Shown: positions 20,387-33,560 of the stretch, piece after piece | Layout: each line of letters begins with the position of its first letter | Numbering within the stretch: position 1 is the first letter of the stretch | Assembly (NCBI GenBank): GCA_964036275.1 | Contig: OZ038434.1 | Span: 8,575,060 to 8,639,059, forward strand | Direction of reading: 5' to 3' | DNA length: 64,000 bases | DNA from: Litoditis marina | Taxonomy: Eukaryota > Nematoda > Chromadorea > Rhabditida > Rhabditidae | Translations under genes and position numbers: made by a program | The notes under the pieces: generated by a model | Databases searched by the model: none | Told to the model about the DNA's origin: nothing | The model's input: only the letters and a program-made list of their open reading frames with translations

Positions 20387-23300
20387 GAAAAATACCAGTT
20401 TCGAACAAATATTCTCACTTAGAGCCAAAATAGTTGGTCCGGTGACATCATAAACAGCTGACTTCAATAGTATCAACCTCAATCTATAATTTTGGAGATG
20501 TTCGAACTTAGACAAACAAAATATATGGTTTTGAACTAGTCTGATGGCACAGATTTGGAAAATGCCCGTTTCGAACAAATATTCTCACTTAGAGCCAAAA
20601 TAGTTGGTCCGGTGACATCATAAACAGCTGATTACAACGTATCAACCTCAATCTATAATTTTTGGAGATGTTTGAACTTAGACAAACAAAATAAATGGTT
20701 TTGAACTAGTCTGATGGCACAGATTTGGAAAATGCCAGTTTCGAACAAATATTCTCACTTAGAGCAAAAATAGTTGGTCCAGTGACATCATAAACAGCTG
20801 ATTACAACGTATCAACCTCAATCTATAATTTTGGAGATGTTTGAACTTAGACAAACAAAATATATGGTTTTGAACTAGTCTAATGGCACAGATTTGGAAA
20901 ATGCCAGTTTCGAACAAATATTCTCACTTAGAGCAAAAATAGTTGGTCCAGTGACATCAAAAACAGCTGATTACAACGTATCAACCTCAATCCATAATTT
21001 TGGAGATGTTTGAAATAAGACAAACAAAATATATGTTTTTGAACTAGTCTGATGGCACAGATTTGAAAAATACCAGTTTTATATTCTCACTTAGAGCCAA
21101 AATAGTTGGTCCGGTGACATCATAAACAGCTGACTTCAATAGTATCAACCTCAATCTATAATTTTGGAGATGTTCGAACTTAGACAAACAAAATGTATGG
21201 TTTTGAACTAGTCTGATGGCACAGATTTGGAAAATGCCAGTTTCGAACAAATATTCTCGCTTAGAGCCAAAATAGTTGGTCCGGTGACACCATAAACAGC
21301 TGATTACAACGTACCAACCTCAATCTATAATTTTGGAGATGTTTGAACTTAGACAAACAAAATATATGGTTTTGAACTAGTCGGATGGCACAGATTTGGA
21401 AAATGCCAGTTTCGAACAAATATTCTCACTTAGAGCCAAAATAGTTGGTCCGGTGACATCATAAACAGCTGATTACAACGTACCAACCTCAATCTATAAT
21501 TTTGGAGATGTTCGAACTTAGACAAACAGAATATATGTTTTTGAACTAGTCTGATGGCACAGATTTGGAAAATGCCAGTTTCGAACAAATATTCTCACTT
21601 AGAGCCAAAATAGTTGGTCCGATGACATCATAAACAGCTGACTTCAATAGTATCAACCTCAATCTATAATTTTGGAGATGTTCGAACTTAGACAAACAAA
21701 ATATATGGTTTTGAACTAGTCGGATGGCACAGATTTGGAAAATGCCAGTTTCGAACAAATATTCTCACTTAGAGCAAAAATAGTTGGTCCAGTGACATCA
21801 TAAACAGCTGATTACAACGTATCAACCTCAATCCATAATTTTGGAGATGTTTGAAATAAGACAAACAAAATATATGTTTTTGAACTAGTCTGATGGCACA
21901 GATTTGAAAAATACCAGTTTTATATTCTCACTTAGAGCCAAAATAGTTGGTCCGGTGACATCATAAACAGCTGACTTCAATAGTATCAACCTCAATCTAT
22001 AATTTTGGAGATGTTCGAACTTAGACAAACAAAATGTATGGTTTTGAACTAGTCTGATGGCACAGATTTGGAAAATGCCAGTTTCGAACAAATATTCTCG
22101 CTTAGAGCCAAAATAGTTGGTCCGGTGACACCATAAACAGCTGATTACAACGTACCAACCTCAATCTATAATTTTGGAGATGTTTGAACTTAGACAAACA
22201 AAATATATGGTTTTGAACTAGTCGGATGGCACAGATTTGGAAAATGCCAGTTTCGAACAAATATTCTCACTTAGAGCCAAAATAGTTGGTCCGGTGACAT
22301 CATAAACAGCTGATTACAACGTACCAACCTCAATCTATAATTTTGGAGATGTTCGAACTTAGACAAACAGAATATATGTTTTTGAACTAGTCTGATGGCA
22401 CAGATTTGGAAAATGCCAGTTTCGAACAAATATTCTCACTTAGAGCCGAAATAGTTGGTCCGATGACATCATAAACAGCTGACTTCAATAGTATCAACCT
22501 CAATCTATAATTTTGGAGATGTTCGAACTTAGACAAACAAAATATATGGTTTTGAACTAGTCGGATGGCACAGATTTGGAAAATGCCAGTTTCGAACAAA
22601 TATTCTCACTTAGAGCCAAAATAGCTGGTCCGGTGACATCATAAACAGCTTATTACAACGTATCAACCTCAATCTATAATTTTGGAGATGTTTGAACTTA
22701 GACAAACAAAATATATGTTTTGAACTAGTCTGATGGCACAGATTTGGAAAATACCAGTTTTGAACAAATATTCTCACTTAGAGCAAAAATAGTTGGTCCG
22801 GTGACATCATAAACAGCTGATTACAACGTATCAACCTCAATCTATAATTTTGGAGATGTTTGAACTTAGACAAACAAAATATATGGTTTTGAACTAGTCG
22901 GATGGCACAGATTTGGAAAATGCCAGTTTCGAACAAATATTCTCACTTAGAGCCAAAATAGCTGGTCCGGTGACATCATAAACAGCTTATTACAACGTAT
23001 CAACCTCAATCTATAATTTTGGAGATGTTTGAACTTAGACAAACAAAATATATGTTTTGAACTAGTCTGATGGCACAGATTTGGAAAATACCAGTTTTGA
23101 ACAAATATATTCACTTTGAGCAAAAGTAGTTGGTCCAGTGACATCATAAACAGCTTATTACAACGTATCAACCTCAATCTATAATTTTGGAGATGTTCGA
23201 ACTTAGACAAACAAAATATATGGTTTTGAACTAGTCTGATGGCACAGATTTGGAAAATGTAAGTTTCGAACAAATATTCTCACTTAGAGCCAAAATAGTT

Positions 23301-23390
23301 GGTCCGGTGACATCATAAACAGCTGATTACAACGTATCAACCTCAATCTATAATTTTGGAGATGTTTGAACTTAGACAAACAAAATATAT
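20387..23390. repeat. Satellite subregion 4: family C again, with an 841-bp tandem duplication
   Basis: Family C returns after a family A stretch. The unusual pair GTTTTATATTCTC plus ATTCTCGCTTAG occurs at about 21,075 and again 841 bp later, together with the private ACAAAATGTATGG, marking a five-monomer tandem duplication. Confidence 0.8.
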
Positions 23391-25929
23391 GTTTTTGAAC
23401 TAGTCTGATGGCACAGATTTGGAAAATACCAGTTTTGAACAAATATATTCACTTTGAGCAAAAGTAGTTGGTCCAGTGACGTCATGGACAGCTGATTTCA
23501 ATGGTACCAACAACCTCAATCCATAATTTTGGAGATGTTTTTACTTAGACCAACAAAATCAATGTTTTTAGACTTATCTGATGGCACAGATTTGGAAAAT
23601 ACCAGTTTTGAACAAATATATTCACTTTGAGCAAAAGTAGTTGGTCCAGTGACGTCATGGACAGCTGATTTCAATGGTACCAACCTCAATCCATAATTTT
23701 GGAGATGTTTGAACTTAGACAAACAAAATATATGTTTTTGAACTAGTCTGATGGCACAGATTTGGAAAATACCAGTTTCGAACAAATATTCTCACTTAGA
23801 GCAAAAATAGTTGGTCCAGTAACATCATAAACAGCTGATTACAACGTATCAACCTCAATCTATAACTTTGGAGATGTTTGAACTTGGACAAACTAAATTT
23901 ATGTTTTTGAACTAGTCTGATGGCACAGATTTGGAAAATACCAGTTTTGAACAAATGTTCTCACTTAGAGCAAAAATAGTTGGTCCAGTAACATCATAAA
24001 CAGCTGATTACAACGTATCAACCTCAATCTATAACTTTGGAGATGTTTGAACTTGGACAAACTAAATTTATGTTTTTGAACTAGTCTGATGGCACAGATT
24101 TGGAAAATACCAGTTTTGAACAAATATTTTTACTTTGAGCGAAAATAGTTGGTCCAGTGACGTCATGGACAACTGATTACAACGTGTCAACCTCAATCTA
24201 TAACTTTGGAGATGTTTGAATTTAGAAAAACAAAATATATGTTTTTGAACAACTCTGATGGCACAGATTTGGAAAATACCAGTTTCGAACAAATATTCTC
24301 ACTTAGAGCAAAAATAGTTGGTCCAGTAAAATCATAAACAGCTGATTACAACGTATCAACCTCAATCTATAACTTTGGAGATGTTTGAACTTGGACAAAC
24401 TAAATTTATGTTTTTGAACTAGTCTGATGGCACAGATTTGGAAAATACCAGTTTTGAACAAATATATTCACTTTGAGCAAAAGTAGTTGGTCCAGTGACG
24501 TCATGGACAGCTGATTTCAATGGTACCAACCTCAATCCATAATTTTGGAGATGTTTGAACTTAGACCAACAAAATCAATTTTTTTAGACTTATCTGATGG
24601 CACAGATTTGGAAAATACCAGTTTTGAAAAAAATATTTCCATTTTGAGCAAAAGTAGTTGGTCCAGTGACGTCATGGACAGCTGATTTCAATGGTACCAA
24701 CCTCAATCCATAATTTTGGAGATGTTTGAACTTAGACAAACAAAATATATGTTTTTGAACTAGTCTGATGGCACAGATTTGGAAAATACCAGTTTTGAAC
24801 AAATATTTTTACTTTGAGCGAAAATAGTTGGTCCAGTGACGTCATGGACAGCTGATTTCAATGGTACCAACCTCAATCTATAATTTTGGAGATGTTTGCA
24901 CTTAGACAAACAAAATATATGTTTTTGAACTAGTCTGATGGCACAGATTTGGAAAATACCTGTTTTGAACAAATGTTCTCACTTAGAGCAAAAATAGTTG
25001 GTCCAGTAACATCATAAACAGCTGATTACAACGTGTCAACCTCAATCTATAACTTTGGAGATGTTTGAATTTAGACAAACAAAATATATGTTTTTGAACT
25101 ACTCTGATGGCACAGATTTGGAAAATACCAGTTTCGAACAAATATTCTCACTTAGAGCAAAAATAGTTGGTCCGGTGACATCATAAACAGCTGATTACAA
25201 CGTATCAACCTCAATCTATAATTTTTGGAGATGTTTCAACTTAGACAAACAAAATATATGTTTTTGAACTAGTCTGATGGCACAGATTTGAAAAATACCA
25301 GTTTTATATTCTCACTTAGAGCCAAAATAGTTGGTCCGGTGACATCATAAACAGCTGACTTCAATAGTATCAACCTCAATCTATAATTTTGGAGATGTTT
25401 GAACTTGGACAAACTAAATTTATGTTTTTGAACTAGTCTGATGGCACAGATTTGGAAAATGCCAGTTTCGAACAAATATTCTCACTTAGAGCCAAAATAG
25501 TTGGTCCAGTAACATCATAAACAGCTGATTACAACGTATCAACCTCAATCTATAACTTTGGAGATGTTTGAACTTGGACAAACTAAATTTATGTTTTTGA
25601 ACTAGTCTGATGGCACAGATTTGAAAAATACCAGTTTTGAACAAATATTCTCACTTAGAGCAAAAATAGTTGGTCCAGTGACGTCATGGACAGCTGATTT
25701 CAATGGTACCAACCTCAATCCATAATTTTGGAGATGTTAGAAATGAGACAAACAAAATATATGTTTTTGAACTAGTCTGATGGCACAGATTTGAAAAATA
25801 CCAGTTTTGAACAAATATTCTCACTTAGAGCAAAAATAGTTGGTCCAGTAACATCATAAACAGCTGATTACAACGTATCAACCTCAATCTATAACTTTGG
25901 AGATGTTTGAACTTGGACAAACTAAATTT

Positions 25930-28900
25930 ATGTTTTTGAACTAGTCTGATGGCACAGATTTGAAAAATACCAGTTTTGAACAAATATTCTCACTTAGAGC
26001 AAAAATAGTTGGTCCAGTGACGTCATGGACAGCTGATTTCAATGGTACCAACCTCAATCCATAATTTTGGAGATGTTTGAACTTAGACAAACAAAATATA
26101 TGTTTTTGAACTAGTCTGATGGCACAGATTTGGAAAATACCAGTTTTGAACAAATATTTTTACTTTGAGCGAAAATAGTTGGTCCAGTGACGTCATGGAC
26201 AGCTGATTTCAATGGTACCAACCTCAATCCATAATTTTGGAGATGTTTGAACTTAGACAAACAAAATATATGTTTTTGAACTAGTCTGATGGCACAGATT
26301 TGGAAAATACCAGTTTTGAACAAATATTTTTACTTTGAGCGAAAATAGTTGGTCCAGTGACGTCATGGACAGCTGATTTCAATGGTACCAACCTCAATCC
26401 ATAATTTTGGAGATGTTTGAAATAAGACAAACAAAATATATGTTTTTGAACTAGTCTGATGGCACAGATTTGAAAAATACCAGTTTTGAACAAATATTCT
26501 CACTTAGAGCAAAAATAGTTGGTCCAGTAACATCATAAACAGCTGATTACAACGTGTCAACCTCAATCTATAATTTTGGAGATGTTTGAACTTAGACAAA
26601 CAAAATATATGTTTTTGAACTAGTCTGATGGCACATATTTGGAAAATGCCAGTTTCGAACAAATATTCTCACTTAGAGCCAAAATAGTTGGTCCGGTGAC
26701 ATCATAAACAGCTGATTACAACGTATCAACCTCAATCTATAATTTTTGGAGATGTTTCAGCTTAGACAAACAAAATATATGGTTTTGAACTAGTCTGATG
26801 GCACAGATTTGGAAAATGCCAGTTTCGAACAAATATTCTCACTTAGAGCCTAAATAGTTGGTCCAGTAACATCATAAACAGCTGATTACAACGTATCAAC
26901 CTCAATCTATAACTTTGGAGATGTTTGAACTTGGACAAACTAAATTTATGTTTTTGAACTAGTCTGATGGCACAGATTTGAAAAATACCAGTTTTGAACA
27001 AATATTCTCACTTAGAGCAAAAATAGTTGGTCCAGTGACGTCATGGACAGCTGATTTCAATGGTACCAACCTCAATCCATAATTTTGGAGATGTTAGAAA
27101 TAAGACAAACAAAATATATGTTTTTGAACTAGTCTGATGGCACAGATTTGAAAAATACCAGTTTTGAACAAATATTCTCACTTAGAGCAAAAATAGTTGG
27201 TCCAGTAACATCATAAACAGCTGATTACAACGTATCAACCTCAATCTATAACTTTGGAGATGTTTGAACTTGGACAAACTAAATTTATGTTTTTGAACTA
27301 GTCTGATGGCACAGATTTGAAAAATACCAGTTTTGAACAAATATTCTCACTTAGAGCAAAAATAGTTGGTCCAGTGACGTCATGGACAGCTGATTTCAAT
27401 GGTACCAACCTCAATCCATAATTTTGGAGATGTTAGAAATAAGACAAACAAAATATATGTTTTTGAACTAGTCTGATGGCACAGATTTGAAAAATACCAG
27501 TTTTGAACAAATATTCTCACTTAGAGCAAAAATAGTTGGTCCAGTAACATCATAAACAGCTGATTACAACGTATCAACCTCAATCTATAACTTTGGAGAT
27601 GTTTGAACTTGGACAAACTAAATTTATGTTTTTGAACTAGTCTGATGGCACAGATTTGAAAAATACCAGTTTTGAACAAATATTCTCACTTAGAGCAAAA
27701 ATAGTTGGTCCAGTGACGTCATGGACAGCTGATTTCAATGGTACCAACCTCAATCCATAATTTTGGAGATGTTTGAACTTAGACAAACAAAATATATGTT
27801 TTTGAACTAGTCTGATGGCACAGATTTGGAAAATACCAGTTTTGAACAAATATTTTTACTTTGAGCGAAAATAGTTGGTCCAGTGACGTCATGGACAGCT
27901 GATTTCAATGGTACCAACCTCAATCCATAATTTTGGAGATGTTTGAACTTAGACAAACAAAATATATGTTTTTGAACTAGTCTGATGGCACAGATTTGGA
28001 AAATACCAGTTTTGAACAAATATTTTTACTTTGAGCGAAAATAGTTGGTCCAGTGACGTCATGGACAGCTGATTTCAATGGTACCAACCTCAATCCATAA
28101 TTTTGGAGATGTTTGAAATAAGACAAACAAAATATATGTTTTTGAACTAGTCTGATGGCACAGATTTGAAAAATACCAGTTTTGAACAAATATTCTCACT
28201 TAGAGCAAAAATAGTTGGTCCAGTAACATCATAAACAGCTGATTACAACGTGTCAACCTCAATCTATAATTTTGGAGATGTTTGAACTTAGACAAACAAA
28301 ATATATGTTTTTGAACTAGTCTGATGGCACATATTTGGAAAATGCCAGTTTCGAACAAATATTCTCACTTAGAGCCAAAATAGTTGGTCCGGTGACATCA
28401 TAAACAGCTGATTACAACGTATCAACCTCAATCTATAATTTTTGGAGATGTTTCAGCTTAGACAAACAAAATATATGGTTTTGAACTAGTCTGATGGCAC
28501 AGATTTGGAAAATGCCAGTTTCGAACAAATATTCTCACTTAGAGCCAAAATAGTTGGTCCAGTAACATCATAAACAGCTGATTACAACGTATCAACCTCA
28601 ATCTATAACTTTGGAGATGTTTGAACTTGGACAAACTAAATTTATGTTTTTGAACTAGTCTGATGGCACAGATTTGAAAAATACCAGTTTTGAACAAATA
28701 TTCTCACTTAGAGCAAAAATAGTTGGTCCAGTGACGTCATGGACAGCTGATTTCAATGGTACCAACCTCAATCCATAATTTTGGAGATGTTAGAAATAAG
28801 ACAAACAAAATATATGTTTTTGAACTAGTCTGATGGCACAGATTTGAAAAATACCAGTTTTGAACAAATATTCTCACTTAGAGCAAAAATAGTTGGTCCA

Positions 28901-29330
28901 GTAACATCATAAACAGCTGATTACAACGTATCAACCTCAATCTATAACTTTGGAGATGTTTGAACTTGGACAAACTAAATTTATGTTTTTGAACTAGTCT
29001 GATGGCACAGATTTGAAAAATACCAGTTTTGAACAAATATTCTCACTTAGAGCAAAAATAGTTGGTCCAGTGACGTCATGGACAGCTGATTTCAATGGTA
29101 CCAACCTCAATCCATAATTTTGGAGATGTTTGAAATAAGACAAACAAAATATATGTTTTTGAACTAGTCTGATGGCACAGATTTGAAAAATACCAGTTTT
29201 GAACAAATATTCTCACTTAGAGCAAAAATAGTTGGTCCAGTGACGTCATGGACAGCTGATTTCAATGGTACCAACCTCAATCCATAATTTTGGAGATGTT
29301 TGAAATAAGACAAACAAAATATATGTTTTT
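25930..29330. repeat. Ten-monomer tandem duplication (offset 1,696 bp)
   Basis: Runs of three consecutive B monomers with TTTTTACTTTGAGCG near 26.1-26.4 kb recur at 27.8-28.1 kb in the same order, with the same neighbours, at an offset of 1,696 bp (ten monomers). Copy borders are approximate. Confidence 0.8.
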
Positions 29331-29499
29331 GAACTAGTCTGATGGCACAGATTTGAAAAATACCAGTTTTGAACAAATATTCTCACTTAGAGCAAAAATA
29401 GTTGGTCCAGTAACATCATAAACAGCTGATTACAACGTGTCAACCTCAATCTATAATTTTGGAGATGTTTGAACTTAGACAAACAAAATATATGTTTTT

Positions 29500-32400
29500 G
29501 AACTAGTCTGATGGCACAGATTTGGAAAATGCCAGCTTCGAACAAATATTCTCACTTAGAGCCAAAATAGTTGGTCCGGTGACATCATAAACAGCTGACT
29601 TCAATAGTATCAACCTCAATCTATAATTTTGGAGATGTTCGAACTTAGACAAACAAAATATATGTTTTTGAACTAGTCTGATGGCACAGATTTGGAAAAT
29701 ACCAGTTTTGAACAAATATATTCACTTTGAGCAAAAGTAGTTGGTCCAGTGACATCATAAACAGCTGACTTCAATAGTATCAACCTCAATCTATAATTTT
29801 GGAGATGTTCGAACTTAGACAAACAAAATATATGGTTTTGAACTAGTCTGATGGCACAGATTTGGAAAATGTAAGTTTCGAACAAATATTCTCACTTAGA
29901 GCCAAAATAGTTGGTCCGGTAACATCATAAACAGCTGATTACAACGTATCAACCTCAATCTATAATTTTGGAGATGTTTGAACTTAGACAAACAAAATAT
30001 GTGTTTTTGAACTAGTCTGATGGCACAGATTTGGAAAATACCAGTTTTGAACAAATATATTCACTTTGAGCAAAAGTAGTTGGTCCAGTGACGTCATGGA
30101 CAGCTGATTTCAATGCTACCAACCTCAATCCATAGTTTTGGAGATGTTTGAACTTAGACCAACAAAATCAATTTTTTTAGACTTATCTGATGGCACAGAT
30201 TTGGAAAATACCAGTTTGAAAAAATATTTCCATTTTGAGCAAAAGTTGTTGGTCCAGTGACGTCATGGACAGCTGATTTCAATGCTACCAACCTCAATCC
30301 ATAATTTTGGAGATGTTTGAACTTAGACAAACAAAATATATGTTTTTGAACTAGTCTGATGGCACAGATTTGGGAAATACCAGTTTTGAACAAATATTTT
30401 TACTTTGAGCGAAAATAGTTGGTCCAGTGACGTCATGGACAGCTGATTTCAATGGTACCAACCTCAATCTATAATTTTGGAGATGTTTGCACTTAGACAA
30501 ACAAAATATATGTTTTTGAACTACTCTGATGGCACAGATTTGGAAAATACCAGTTTCGAACAAATATTCTCACTTAGAGCAAAAATAGTTGGTCCAGTAA
30601 CATCATAAACAGCTGATTACAACGTATCAACCTCAATCTATAACTTTGGAGATGTTTGAACTTGGACAAACAAAATATATGTTTTTGAACTAGTCTGATG
30701 GCACAGATTTGGAAAATACCAGTTTTGAACAAATATATTCACTTTGAGCAAAAGTAGTTGGTCCAGTGACATCATAAACAGCTGACTTCAATAGTATCAA
30801 CCTCAATCTATAATTTTGGAGATGTTCGAACTTAGACAAACAAAATATATGGTTTTGAACTAGTCTGATGGCACAGATTTGGAAAATGTAAGTTTCGAAC
30901 AAATATTCTCACTTAGAGCCAAAATAGTTGGTCCAGTGACGTCATGGACAGCTGATTTCAATGGTACCAACCTCAATCCATAATTTTGGAGATGTTAGAA
31001 ATGAGACAAACAAAATATATGTTTTTGAACTAGTCTGATGGCACAGATTTGAAAAATACCAGTTTTGAACAAATATTCTCACTTAGAGCAAAAATAGTTG
31101 GTCCAGTAACATCATAAACAGCTGATTACAACGTATCAACCTCAATCTATAACTTTGGAGATGTTTGAACTTGGACAAACTAAATTTATGTTTTTGAACT
31201 AGTCTGATGGCACAGATTTGAAAAATACCAGTTTTGAACAAATATTCTCACTTAGAGCAAAAATAGTTGGTCCAGTGACGTCATGGACAGCTGATTTCAA
31301 TGGTACCAACCTCAATCCATAATTTTGGAGATGTTTGAAATAAGACAAACAAAATATATGTTTTTGAACTAGTCTGATGGCACAGATTTGAAAAATACCA
31401 GTTTTGAACAAATATTCTCACTTAGAGCAAAAATAGTTGGTCCAGTAACATCATAAACAGCTGATTACAACGTGTCAACCTCAATCTATAATTTTGGAGA
31501 TGTTCGAACTTAGACAAACAAAATATATGGTTTTGAACTAGTCTGATGGCACAGATTTGGAAAATGTAAGTTTCGAACAAATATTCTCACTTAGAGCCAA
31601 AATAGTTGGTCCGGTGACATCATAAACAGCTGACTTCAATAGTATCAACCTCAATCTATAATTTTGGAGATGTTCGAACTTAGACAAACAAAATATATGT
31701 TTTTGAACTAGTCTGATGGCACAGATTTGAAAAATACCAGTTTTGAACAAATATTCTCACTTAGAGCAAAAATAGTTGGTCCAGTAACATCATAAACAGC
31801 TGATTACAACGTGTCAACCTCAATCTATAATTTTGGAGATGTTTGAACTTAGACAAACAAAATATATGTTTTTGAACTAGTCTGATGGCACAGATTTGGA
31901 AAATGCCAGTTTCGAACAAATATTCTCACTTAGAGCCAAAATAGTTGGTCCGGTGACATCATAAACAGCTGACTTCAATAGTATCAACCTCAATCTATAA
32001 TTTTGGAGATGTTCGAACTTAGACAAACAAAATATATGTTTTTGAACTAGTCTGATGGCACAGATTTGGAAAATACCAGTTTTGAACAAATATATTCACT
32101 TTGAGCAAAAGTAGTTGGTCCAGTGACATCATAAACAGCTGACTTCAATAGTATCAACCTCAATCTATAATTTTGGCGATGTTCGAACTTAGACAAACAA
32201 AATATATGGTTTTGAACTAGTCTGATGGCACAGATTTGGAAAATGTAAGTTTCGAACAAATATTCTCACTTAGAGCCAAAATAGTTGGTCCGGTAACATC
32301 ATAAACAGCTGATTACAACGTATCAACCTCAATCTATAATTTTGGAGATGTTTGAACTTAGACAAACAAAATATGTGTTTTTGAACTAGTCTGATGGCAC

Positions 32401-33560
32401 AGATTTGGAAAATACCAGTTTTGAACAAATATATTCACTTTGAGCAAAAGTAGTTGGTCCAGTGACGTCATGGACAGCTGATTTCAATGCTACCAACCTC
32501 AATCCATAGTTTTGGAGATGTTTGAACTTAGACCAACAAAATCAATTTTTTTAGACTTATCTGATGGCACAGATTTGGAAAATACCAGTTTGAAAAAATA
32601 TTTCCATTTTGAGCAAAAGTTGTTGGTCCAGTGACGTCATGGACAGCTGATTTCAATGCTACCAACCTCAATCCATAATTTTGGAGATGTTTGAACTTAG
32701 ACAAACAAAATATATGTTTTTGAACTAGTCTGATGGCACAGATTTGGGAAATACCAGTTTTGAACAAATATTTTTACTTTGAGCGAAAATAGTTGGTCCA
32801 GTGACGTCATGGACAGCTGATTTCAATGGTACCAACCTCAATCTATAATTTTGGAGATGTTTGCACTTAGACAAACAAAATATATGTTTTTGAACTACTC
32901 TGATGGCACAGATTTGGAAAATACCAGTTTCGAACAAATATTCTCACTTAGAGCAAAAATAGTTGGTCCAGTAACATCATAAACAGCTGATTACAACGTA
33001 TCAACCTCAATCTATAACTTTGGAGATGTTTGAACTTGGACAAACAAAATATATGTTTTTGAACTAGTCTGATGGCACAGATTTGGAAAATACCAGTTTT
33101 GAACAAATATATTCACTTTGAGCAAAAGTAGTTGGTCCAGTGACATCATAAACAGCTGACTTCAATAGTATCAACCTCAATCTATAATTTTGGAGATGTT
33201 CGAACTTAGACAAACAAAATATATGGTTTTGAACTAGTCTGATGGCACAGATTTGGAAAATGTAAGTTTCGAACAAATATTCTCACTTAGAGCCAAAATA
33301 GTTGGTCCAGTGACGTCATGGACAGCTGATTTCAATGGTACCAACCTCAATCCATAATTTTGGAGATGTTAGAAATGAGACAAACAAAATATATGTTTTT
33401 GAACTAGTCTGATGGCACAGATTTGAAAAATACCAGTTTTGAACAAATATTCTCACTTAGAGCAAAAATAGTTGGTCCAGTAACATCATAAACAGCTGAT
33501 TACAACGTGTCAACCTCAATCTATAATTTTGGAGATGTTTGAACTTAGACAAACAAAATA
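29500..33560. repeat. Fourteen-monomer tandem duplication (offset 2,374 bp)
   Basis: The private forms GGAAAATGTAAGTTTCG, CAATGCTACC and the shortened CCAGTTTGAAAAAATA recur in identical order 2,374 bp apart (for example 30,154 and 32,528). The copies are near identical by eye; one difference is TTTTGGCGATG near 32,175. Confidence 0.85.
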
